Of a DNA stretch of 64,000 nt, positions 58,100-64,000 are shown piece by piece. Where the stretch lies: contig JAVTVY010036957.1 in assembly GCA_036873755.1 (NCBI GenBank), positions 107,824 to 171,823 of the forward strand, in the 5' to 3' direction. Below the pieces are notes generated by a model. The model searched no databases and was not told the origin of the DNA. It saw nothing but the letters and a program-made list of their open reading frames with translations. Numbering within the stretch: position 1 is the first letter of the stretch; the number at the start of each line of letters is the position of its first letter. A program made the position numbers and the translations under genes. The DNA comes from Hanleya hanleyi (Eukaryota; Mollusca; Polyplacophora; Lepidopleurida; Hanleyidae).

Positions 58100-58909
58100 T
58101 TAATACTTCTCCCAGCCCTTGGGCGCTAATCGTCGTGATGGTCGCGGTGACTTAGCTCTTGGTGGTTGCAGGGGGTGGCGTGGTAAAAGGGGTGAAAAAG
58201 TAGGTGCCCGCCGTGGTGATGATTTGGGGGGTGACTCCGGTTTCCATTCGTCTTCCCAAGGTGGAGTCTGTCGACGTGCGTGCACCGGCGACTCACGCTG
58301 CATAAAGGCCCAGCGGTGGGGATTCCCCACCAATTCCTGTGGTACATGCATGTCTTTCAAGCCTTGAGCGAAGACCTCCCATCCTCGAGGATCCGTGTGC
58401 GACCTGCGTTGACGCATCAGGTCATTCACTAAATCCGTCATGTGGGTACCGGGGACCACCTGATTCTGTACCAGGAGTTCACCTTTATCATTCCAAGTCA
58501 TGTTAGGATTCTGTTTCATCCGTTGTAATACCAGGCCAGCTTGTTTCTTGAACGATGCAGGTACACTCTTCAGGACTTCGTCTTCGACCCACTGTGGGGC
58601 TGTAGGTGGTACCCCTGGTAATGGCGGCTGTTGGTGTGGTGCTGAGGTCGGGGGTGTGTCGCGTGGTGGTGGTAGTGCTGTTGGGGTAGAGAGGGTTTTG
58701 TATTGGTCCATGAACGTCATGTACCGTTGAAGCGTTTCATTGTACTGTTGTACTTTCTCACTGTCGCTTAACCCCGGTCGTTGTAAGATCTGACGCATCT
58801 CTTCATCGAGTGTGTTTATCGTCTTCACCGTAGAGGGTACGGGGTACGGTGATTGGAGGTTTTGAAGGAGCCGAGGTTCGACGAGGACCATTTTTTTCGT
58901 GTGGTTCAT
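58100..58909 (-). CDS. Conserved Polinton protein, Pro-rich, function unknown
   Basis: Intact, 269 codons. The start overlaps the preceding gene's stop by 4 nt (ATGA). N-terminal third is probably helical (INTLDEEMRQILQRPGLSDS, YNETLQRYMTFMDQYKTL). Then comes a Pro-rich stretch, a compact middle (VKS-type VPASFKKQAGLVLQRM, LLVQNQVVPGTHMTDLVNDL), and a Pro/Arg-rich tail ending SPRPSRRLAPKGWEKY. A protein with this layout is common between the small GG-rich protein and the minor capsid gene in Polintons (recollection). No enzymatic motif. Confidence 0.65.
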   Translation of the reverse strand: MNHTKKMVLVEPRLLQNLQSPYPVPSTVKTINTLDEEMRQILQRPGLSDSEKVQQYNETLQRYMTFMDQYKTLSTPTALPPPRDTPPTSAPHQQPPLPGVPPTAPQWVEDEVLKSVPASFKKQAGLVLQRMKQNPNMTWNDKGELLVQNQVVPGTHMTDLVNDLMRQRRSHTDPRGWEVFAQGLKDMHVPQELVGNPHRWAFMQRESPVHARRQTPPWEDEWKPESPPKSSPRRAPTFSPLLPRHPLQPPRAKSPRPSRRLAPKGWEKY

Positions 58910-59244
58910 TGTCGGCCGAACAGTCCACCCAATACTGGACCCAACACGGAAGCGGCCAACGGTGCTAAAATGGCCCCGAGAAAGCCTCCTTTCTGTAACA
59001 CCTTCTTCTTTTGTGTTTGAGAGACTCGCTTCTGGACTAAGGTTCGCAGACCTGTCTTATGCTTGGCCAACTTCGCCTTCTGAGCCGGAGTCAGTGGTAC
59101 GTTGCCTTTTAAGATATTGAGGCCAATCAGACAGCACACGAGAGCAGGGTCTGCGCCGCGTACAATGGTTCGGACTAACTCGGGTGGGGCCGTCTTCAAT
59201 ACACGGAGCGTCGGAGCGTGCTTCCGTACTCGAGCAGACATCAT
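58906..59244 (-). CDS. Conserved small Polinton protein with Gly-rich hydrophobic tail
   Basis: Start at ATG 59242-59244 or the adjacent ATG 59239-59241. Intact, about 112 codons. The first half is ordered (PPELVRTIVRGADPALVCCL), the middle basic (KRVSQTQKKKVLQKGG), and the end hydrophobic (FLGAILAPLAASVLGPVLGG). The tail could be membrane-active. Family seen in many Polintons; function unknown. A TAATAAAAAGG sequence at 59278-59288 on the minus strand lies ~35 nt upstream and may be its TATA element. Confidence 0.65.
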   Translation of the reverse strand: MMSARVRKHAPTLRVLKTAPPELVRTIVRGADPALVCCLIGLNILKGNVPLTPAQKAKLAKHKTGLRTLVQKRVSQTQKKKVLQKGGFLGAILAPLAASVLGPVLGGLFGRQ

Positions 59245-59277
59245 GTACAACTAATGCTAGAACCTCCAATCCTACCC

Positions 59278-59288
59278 TTTTTATTACG
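59278..59288 (-). promoter_or_regulatory. TATA-like element of the 58906-59244 gene
   Basis: TAATAAAAAGG on the minus strand about 35 nt before the start codon, in the gap after the ATPase gene. It probably starts the capsid transcript (inference). Confidence 0.4.
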
Positions 59289-59332
59289 GGTCAACAAAGA
59301 CAACATAAACAAGGAGGGTGTGTTCTATATAT

Positions 59333-59338
59333 TTTATT
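59333..59338 (-). terminator. Polyadenylation signal after ATPase gene
   Basis: AATAAA on the minus strand, 10 nt past the ATPase stop codon. Confidence 0.45.
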
Positions 59339-59348
59339 ATCCCCATCG

Positions 59349-59999
59349 TCACATACACACCCCAGCCGGGGGAGCGACTGTGGGTGTGTTTACAATATTT
59401 TTGCATGTACACGTGGTGGGTCTCTCCGGGATACCGGTCCGTAGTCGAAGGTGGTCAGGGGTGGTTTGCTTCAGGTCGAAAAGCATATACCCATACTGAG
59501 GAGTTGTGGCATCTTTAAAGGCTTCCAACGCAAACGCAGTACGTCCAGGGTACATCTGTCTCGCCAGGTGCAGCAGTTGAGTGGTATCTCTCGGGTTTTT
59601 GAAGATCACCAGGTAGTGGGCATTTAAGCTGATGTTCCGATGTTCTTTGTTTTTACTGAACAGAATCTGGACGATATAGATGATGCTCAACCGTCGATGA
59701 TGGCTGCCTTTCGTAAAGAGTTGGGTGACCCGGGCATCCGTTTCCGCCATGAGATCATCCAGAACCACCAAGGTGTCCGGTTCCAAATCGGTCAAGTTGG
59801 GTAACCCTTCCACGAAGGTGATGTGGGGCATTGCTGCATACGCCGCTTGCCATTCTCCGTAACACCACACGACTCGGCCAATGGGTGGGGTGATCATGCT
59901 GTCGGCGTGTTGGAGGAGCTTCCTGACGAAGTGCGTTTTGCCGGAACCCGTCGGTCCTGCGATGACACAGGTGAAGGGATGTTGCCACCGAGGGTCCAT
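59349..59999 (-). CDS. Polinton packaging ATPase (FtsK/HerA type)
   Basis: Intact, 216 codons. Walker A GPTGSGKT at residues 15-22, Walker B TLVVLDDLM at about 76-84. The later block SKNKEHRNISLNAHYLVIFK at about 115-134 is typical of the A32-like genome-packaging ATPases of Polintons and NCLDV-type viruses. It would pump DNA into a preformed capsid (family knowledge). The membrane-protein gene overlaps its 5' end in another frame. AATAAA follows the stop at once. Confidence 0.88.
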   Translation of the reverse strand: MDPRWQHPFTCVIAGPTGSGKTHFVRKLLQHADSMITPPIGRVVWCYGEWQAAYAAMPHITFVEGLPNLTDLEPDTLVVLDDLMAETDARVTQLFTKGSHHRRLSIIYIVQILFSKNKEHRNISLNAHYLVIFKNPRDTTQLLHLARQMYPGRTAFALEAFKDATTPQYGYMLFDLKQTTPDHLRLRTGIPERPTTCTCKNIVNTPTVAPPAGVCM

Positions 60000-60442
60000 G
60001 GTTGGAGGTGTATCCGCTGTCGTGGTAACCCACTCTTGTAAATTTGGTACGAGTGAACTGCGGTCGTCGATGCGTCGAGCTTTGGTACCGTTGTCGACGG
60101 ACGCTCGCTGTGGGTGGTCGTACTGGACACCGCAATACTTGGTGTAGGTGTGAACTGTATACTCGGTGTGGAGGTCGATGTGGACTGTATACTTGGTGTG
60201 GAGGTCGATGTGGACTGTATACTCGGTGTGGTGGTGAATGAGGTGGTTTCAACCACGGGTGCTATCTGTAGACTGGTTTGACTGGCACTCACGGTTGGTG
60301 TTCTAGGTTGGTTAAGTAGAGAGACGAGAAACACACCGCCGTACAACACACCCAGCAGGGTTACCAATGTCACCACAAAGCCCACTTGCGCTTTGCGCGT
60401 TTTGGGAAACGTAATGTTCAGAGGCGGTCGTTGCTTGTCCAT
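59894..60442 (-). CDS. Single-pass membrane protein with Ser/Thr/Pro repeats
   Basis: The frame is open further upstream, but ATG 60440-60442 is preferred: a TATAAAA lies 55 nt before it and the frame upstream overlaps the integrase. It starts MDKQRPPLNITFPKTRKAQV, followed by a transmembrane segment (FVVTLVTLLGVLYGGVFLVS). A Ser/Thr/Pro stretch follows, built from three 30-bp repeats (60155-60240; TTPSIQSTSTS). The C-terminal ~35 codons overlap the ATPase gene and may be out of frame with the original end. A small membrane protein next to the ATPase is frequent in Polintons; role unknown. Confidence 0.55.
   Translation of the reverse strand: MDKQRPPLNITFPKTRKAQVGFVVTLVTLLGVLYGGVFLVSLLNQPRTPTVSASQTSLQIAPVVETTSFTTTPSIQSTSTSTPSIQSTSTSTPSIQFTPTPSIAVSSTTTHSERPSTTVPKLDASTTAVHSYQIYKSGLPRQRIHLQPWTLGGNIPSPVSSQDRRVPAKRTSSGSSSNTPTA
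60155..60240. repeat. 30-bp tandem repeat inside membrane-protein gene
   Basis: CTGTATACTCGGTGTGGAGG recurs three times at 30-bp spacing. In frame, it encodes the repeated Ser/Thr/Pro segment. Confidence 0.85.
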
Positions 60443-60496
60443 AGCACCGTGTTCATGGTCGAGCGTGGAATGAAGGATGACGGTAATGATGTCTGG

Positions 60497-60503
60497 TTTT
60501 ATA
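60497..60503 (-). promoter_or_regulatory. TATA box overlapping the integrase stop codon
   Basis: TATAAAA on the minus strand; its first TA is part of the integrase chromodomain stop TAA (60499-60501). It lies 55 nt before ATG 60440-60442 of the membrane-protein gene. Confidence 0.55.
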
Positions 60504-60934
60504 GTCGTTTGACCTGGTTGGCGGCGATCCAGGAATTGAACGAGCTGGGCCAGCCTTGCCATTTGACGAAATGAAATGGGATGCCACGTCGACGTTCTGT
60601 TTTCAAAATCTGCTCCACCGTGTAGTAGTCTTGCTTTGTTTTTACGACAGGCTGTAATTCTACGTCTCGAACTTGCCCTTGACTTTACTGATCCGTACAG
60701 GGTCCCCGACCTTGAACACCTACTTAGGTACTCGTTGCGATTGCATGGGGTACAAGACATGTTGGACTTGGGCTTCATTGCCTTGGGTGACGGTAATGGG
60801 GGCTCTCTGTATACTCCGGTGATAGGCTCGATTGTAACCACTCACAAGTTTCGGTAGAACATCGATGTACCACCGTGTATTCTTGTACGTGAAATATTTG
60901 TACATGCGGCCTTTGAATGTCCTGATCCATTCAA

Positions 60935-61914
60935 AGCCCGTTCCTTCTCATTCACCAAACGTTATATAGACGATCTTCTCGCTGTGGATAATCGCTATAT
61001 AAATGAAGCAGTGAAGGATATATATCCACCTTCACTGGATTTGAAGGAAACTACAGATAGCCCTACAGGCACATCTTATTTAGATCTCTATCTCTATAAA
61101 AATGAAGCGGGCATTCTCTCTCGTCGACTTTATGACAAAAGAGATGATTACAATTTCGACATCGTAAACTATCCCTTTTTGGATAGTAATATTCCAGTGG
61201 GACCTGCATATGGTGTATACATATCTCGCTCAGTAGTTTCTTTGTTTATAGAGTTGCTTGAATTTCTCATTAAAAATATCTATGTGAAATTTGGCAACAC
61301 AATATATCAGCAGCATATAGGTATTCCAATGGGTACTAATTGTGCACCCCTGTTGCCTGACCTGTATCTGTTCTCTTATGAATATGACTATATGCAGGCG
61401 CTTTCAAAAACCGACCCATTCAAAGCCCGTTCCTTCTCATTCACCAAACGCTATATAGACGATCTTCTCGCTGTGGATAATCGCTATATAAATGAAGCAG
61501 TGAAGGATATATATCCACCTTCACTGGATTTGAAGGAAACTACAGATAGCCCTACAGGCACATCTTATTTAGATCTCTATCTCCATAAAAATGAAGCGGG
61601 CATTCTCTCGTCGACTTTATGACAAAAGAGATGATTACAATTTCGACATCGTAAACTATCCCTTTTTGGATAGTAATATTCCAGTGGGACCTGCATATGG
61701 TGTATACATATCTCGCTTAGTAGCATTTGCTAGATCCTGTGTTAAATGTGATGATTTTAACCAACGTCACAAAACATTGTTGCAGAAACTTATAAAACAG
61801 GGCTATTCCACCAAGCGCCTCCACTCAAAGTTTCTCAAATTTGGCGATATATATCGCATGCTGATAGCAAAATACGAACGTAGCGTGCAAGATCTATGGC
61901 GCTACGTTTCGTAA
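60935..61914 (+). pseudogene. Partial tandem RT of the inserted retroelement
   Basis: Upstream part-copy, 60935-61229, carries YIDD and downstream motifs and runs on in frame into a longer copy that adds the earlier GIPMGTNCAPLL block. In the second copy a 2-bp loss (CTCTCTCG versus CTCTCG near 61610) shifts the frame; the C terminus continues to the TAA at 61912-61914 (LIKQGYSTKRLHSKFLKFGD). The RT N-terminal part and any GIY-YIG endonuclease are absent. Confidence 0.65.
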
Positions 61915-61989
61915 CTTGTGTCTAATTCCGCTTAACCCGGGGCTGGGGGCCGTATGAACCCATGTACTTCAAGAACCTCATGGTACTCA

Positions 61990-62312
61990 TATGAACAGTC
62001 ACAATCAAAGCGTGACTGAGATACATCATTCTTTAGATGACGACTTTACAACGAATATTATGGATTAAGAATACTGATCAGCGATACGGATTTGATATTT
62101 TTGGAACATCATGATGTCTTGCCGGCATCATTGAAAACTGTTGACCGCTTCTCTCTTGCAGGAAACAAGCTTATGTTTATGTATACTATGGTTGTCTTTT
62201 TGAATTTGGTGCTAATACTGTTATATGGAATATGAAATAGGTCTTTGGACTATGGACGCGGATATTCTCTAATGGACGACGGCTGGATTATGAATGACGG
62301 ACTAGACGCTTG
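61990..62312 (+). repeat. 3' tail of the inserted retroelement (copy D)
   Basis: Shared with solo copies at 6330-6605 (minus), 11482-12010 (minus) and 20849-21144 (plus). Here it is joined to the RT frame, which identifies what those solo copies are. Confidence 0.75.
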
Positions 62313-62866
62313 TAATTTCCACCACGGAAGCCTTCGTCTCGTTGTAGGTGTGAAAGAAGAAGACCTGTTTCTTGAGAAAGGCTTGGAAGGGTCGGTTGAG
62401 GAATTCTGTGCCTTCGTCGGTTTGCAAATACAAGGGTTTGCGCCCAGTCTTGAAGATGTCCTTGAAAGCCGCTATGAGATTCACCCCTGTTTTCGTCCGG
62501 ATGGGTACCACCCACGCATACTTAGACAGGATATCGATGCACGTCAAGATATACCGATTCCCATCGTTGTGTTTGGCAAACGCACTCATATCGACCAAAT
62601 CCTCCTGCCATTGGGCATCAATACCACCCACGATGACCCGGTTCCGTAGAAAATGACGGCGGGCCGGTCGATGTAAGGTATAGGTGTCTTGTTGTTTTAA
62701 CCAATCTCGGACTTGGGCACGTTGTATCCCCTGGGGTTTGGCCGCTCGATAGAGAGCCGACAATGCACTATAGGCCGCCGGACTGTCGGGACTGTAGTAT
62801 AAGTTATCCAACACCTTCTCCCAGCGCTTCATGGTGACAAAATGATGATGGACGCGGAGAGTATCG

Positions 62867-62876
62867 TTTATTTATA
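62867..62876 (-). promoter_or_regulatory. Combined TATA box and polyadenylation signal
   Basis: TATAAATAAA on the minus strand. The TATAAATA part is 37 nt before the integrase ATG. The AATAAA part is 13 nt past the stop of the preceding gene (62890-63393). One 10-bp sequence seems to serve both. Confidence 0.5.
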
Positions 62877-62889
62877 ACATGTTCGGGCT

Positions 62890-63393
62890 CTACCACCGTT
62901 GTGTTGGTTGACTGAGTCTAGTCGGGTAATCAATGGCATCGTCGTCTGGCTCCGCTTCATTGCTAGAAATTTGTTCATTGGGTTCAGCCAGCGCGTCCTC
63001 AATAGCGCGAGACCACCCCAACTGAACAGCTGACCGCTCGTCCGGTGTAAACAGCTGGTCCACAATAGGCACCACTTTCTCGACGGCTGTCCACAGATCG
63101 GGGTCTAGGGTGAAGCCTCGCGTAGGGTCTTGGTAACGCCCCCGGCGTGCGAAGAAAGGTCCACGGTGTACGTAGATGGCATTGTCTATGTGGATGAGGT
63201 TTCCGTCGAGCTCACCGCTCAACACCCGTTTAAATTTGGTCCAGCCGTCACGGTGTAGGGTAACCGTATTCAATGCGGACTCCGGATCCGACCCACAGAC
63301 ATCCCGGTCTTCCACGAGGGTGACTTTATCTTCATAGACGTGTAACCCCACCTCAGGAGTAAGGGGCAGGATGGCTCGTATGACTGGTGACAT
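62890..63393 (-). CDS. Conserved Polinton gene next to integrase, function unknown
   Basis: The frame is open from 63504, but ATG 63391-63393 is chosen: a 78-bp promoter-like unit is duplicated, each copy has its own ATG, and only the one at 63393 leads straight into non-repeated protein. 167 codons, intact. Sequence: EVGLHVYEDKVTLVEDRDV, TVTLHRDGWTKFKRVLSGEL, NAIYVHRGPFFARRGRY, then an acidic tail (SSNEAEPDDDAIDY). The L-H-R-D-x-W-x-x-F block faintly recalls the PC4/p15 single-stranded-DNA-binding fold, but this is weak. Its place beside the TIR suggests an early gene. Confidence 0.6.
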   Translation of the reverse strand: MSPVIRAILPLTPEVGLHVYEDKVTLVEDRDVCGSDPESALNTVTLHRDGWTKFKRVLSGELDGNLIHIDNAIYVHRGPFFARRGRYQDPTRGFTLDPDLWTAVEKVVPIVDQLFTPDERSAVQLGWSRAIEDALAEPNEQISSNEAEPDDDAIDYPTRLSQPTQRW

Positions 63394-63531
63394 GGTTGAC
63401 GAAATGCCGACGGTTGAATGACGTACACTCTGACTGACCCTCGTATTTATGGGAAGGTCCCTCGGTGACATGGTTGACCCAATAACGACCGGTGAATGAC
63501 GCACACTGTGACTGACCCTCGTATTTATGGC
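63388..63531 (-). promoter_or_regulatory. Duplicated 78-bp TATA-containing promoter unit
   Basis: Units 63388-63453 and 63466-63531 share TGACATGGTTGAC and TGACTGACCCTCGTATTTAT. On the minus strand each reads ATAAATAC (63443-63450; 63521-63528), then about 50 nt to an ATG (63391-63393; 63469-63471). The duplication thus copied TATA box, leader and start codon. The outer unit abuts the TIR inner end. Confidence 0.6.
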
Positions 63532-64000
63532 CCAGGTGCCCTCGTTGCCCCTGGTGGCAAAAACTGGAACTAGGGGGAGATAACTCCGGGCTGTCAGGGG
63601 ACCCCGGAAGTGACCCCCTGTGCACCATTATTAAGATCCGCTTTGTAAAAGGGGATGTGGATCCTTATTGACCTACTCCCGACAGGGGGCGCCACCCGGC
63701 CCTTTTTTGTTGCACCATTATTAATATCTGCTATTGTAAAAGGAGAAATTGGCGCCCATTTCTCCGCAGATGGCCGCCAGGGGCGCCACCAGTCCCTTTT
63801 TTGTTGCACCATTATTAATATCCGCTATTGTAAAAGAGCAAATTGGGTCATATTTCTCCGCACATGGCCACCAGCGGGGCGCCACCAGTCTCGTGACGTC
63901 ACTTCCGGTGCCGGTCACGTGACCGGAAATGACCTTTGACCCCAGGCGCTGCAACTTCCGGTCACGTGACCGGAAGCCTGGGGTCAAAGGTCATTTCCGG
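63530..64000 (-). repeat. Right terminal inverted repeat of Polinton, cut by window end
   Basis: Inverse of 46950-47421. The palindromic part begins at about 63840; GTGACGTCAC (63893-63902), CCGGTCACGTGACCGG (63911-63926, 63958-63973) and the DR1-like pair (63930-63943, 63980-63993) are in the same order. The outer palindrome arm lies beyond base 64000. Confidence 0.88.

Larger units (their letters stand above)
60927..62312 (+). mobile_element. Probable Penelope-like retroelement inside integrase
   Basis: About 1.39 kb in plus orientation inserted after the integrase Glu172 codon. RT-type blocks: NTIYQQHIGIPMGTNCAPLL, RSFSFTKRYIDDLLAVDN (YIDD box), TSYLDLYLHKNEAG, LYDKRDDYNFDIVNYPF. The 3' untranslated part, 61918-62312, ends GACTAGACGCTTGTA. 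The segment from KARSFSF to VGPAYGVYISR is present twice (60935-61229 and 61423-61720), head to tail. Penelope-like elements often show such partial tandem copies. Penelope is my best guess; another RT group is possible. Confidence 0.6.
60499..62832 (-). pseudogene. Polinton integrase (DDE plus chromodomain), split by a PLE
   Basis: N-terminal part 62832 to about 62312: LYYSPDSPAAYSALSALYRA, VRDWLKQQDTYTLHRPARRH, then the catalytic core with Asp78/Asp81 (QWQEDLVDM), Asp139 (LYLQTDEGTEF) and Glu172 (TKASVVE). Right after this Glu codon foreign sequence begins. The frame resumes at about 60927 (TFKGRMYKYFTYKNTRWYID, GYNRAYHRSIQRAP), reaches a TAG at 60720-60722, and continues with VFKVGDPVRISKVKGKFE. 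After a frameshift near 60650 a chromodomain is visible (YTVEQILKTERRRGIPFHFV), ending at TAA 60499-60501. It would insert element ends into host DNA (family knowledge). This copy has at least three breaks. Confidence 0.88.
46864..64000 (-). mobile_element. Polinton/Maverick, degraded, with nested LINE and PLE
   Basis: Terminal inverted repeats (46864-47421; 63530-64000, cut by the window end) enclose a one-strand block of Polinton hallmark genes: DDE integrase, FtsK/HerA-type ATPase, minor and major capsid proteins, adenain-like protease and a PolB N-terminal part. Gene spacing is virus-like: 1-4-nt overlaps or gaps of a few bases from 55.5 to 59.2 kb. Without the LINE (~3.9 kb) and the PLE (~1.4 kb) the visible part is about 11.8 kb. 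That is short for the family because most of the polymerase is missing. Stops and a frameshift in several genes show it is not functional as a unit. Confidence 0.93.

Noticed and set aside
59755..60252. 165-codon minus-strand frame with PPHRVYSPHRPPHQ repeats
   Set aside because: Out-of-frame reading of the 30-bp repeat and of the ATPase gene, which has Walker motifs.
60984..61622. Functional reverse transcriptase gene
   Set aside because: The frame is a fusion of a partial upstream copy with a second copy and lacks the RT N-terminal part; it is a rearranged remnant.
1..64000. tRNA, rRNA, CRISPR arrays
   Set aside because: Scanned for tRNA B-box-like GGTTCGAATCC, rRNA cores and direct-repeat/spacer arrays; none convincing, and the spaced repeats are minisatellites.

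Overview
The window looks like a piece of a metazoan nuclear genome, probably a marine lophotrochozoan and perhaps a mollusc. It is AT-rich, has phase-1 spliced exons, and is crowded with retroelements, foldback and MITE-like repeats and minisatellites. SINE-like tails ending in GACGTTAAAC-type sequence followed by simple repeats resemble mollusc repeats. The taxon is an inference; no rRNA, tRNA or diagnostic gene was found.

Layout. 1-4.2 kb: a decayed DIRS-type tyrosine-recombinase retrotransposon with inverted terminal sequence and ~160-bp internal repeats. 4.2-14.1 kb: gene-poor DNA with repeat copies. 14.1-23.9 kb (+ strand): the only convincing host gene, the 3' part of an immunoglobulin-domain gene. 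Three exons, all joined in phase 1, encode an I-set Ig domain, a basic/acidic linker and a C-terminal exon with hydrophobic segments; its introns are full of MITEs, a hairpin element, and a 45-bp minisatellite interrupted twice. 23.9-30.5 kb: no supported gene, one well-bounded TTAA-flanked MITE. 30.5-33.25 kb: a 20-bp minisatellite with higher-order structure, then a 45-bp minisatellite. 33.25-36.8 kb: a TIR-bounded element carrying about nine ~150-bp units. 36.8-37.75 kb: a ~52-bp minisatellite split by a dispersed repeat. 38.0-40.9 kb: a CRE-rich, NRF1-like-motif array folded into two large inverted repeats. 40.9-46.86 kb: no supported gene and a 20-N assembly gap.

46.86-64.0 kb holds a Polinton/Maverick, a self-synthesising virus-like DNA transposon, in minus orientation; its right end runs off the window. 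Terminal inverted repeats of at least 0.55 kb enclose, from right to left: a conserved unknown gene, DDE/chromodomain integrase, a membrane protein, packaging ATPase, two small conserved proteins, minor capsid protein, a basic virion-type protein, major capsid protein and an adenain-like cysteine protease. Further left are the N-terminal part of a PolB-type polymerase and the left TIR. The ATPase, minor capsid protein and small proteins are open. The major capsid gene has one in-frame stop and one frameshift, the protease one stop, the integrase one stop, one frameshift and a 1.4-kb insertion, and the polymerase lacks its catalytic part. A 5'-truncated L1/Tx1-like LINE (3.9 kb) sits upstream of the polymerase, and a probable Penelope-like element is inserted in the integrase. 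The copy is therefore dead as a whole, but its morphogenesis block is recent enough to read.

The most unusual signals are: a ~255-bp palindrome in each Polinton TIR packed with E-box, CRE and DR1-like motifs; a 153-bp repeat inside the Polinton carrying a TGCGCATGCGCA palindrome and related to the 38-41 kb array; overlapping gene-boundary signals in the Polinton; and a stop codon exactly at the predicted catalytic tyrosine of the DIRS recombinase.
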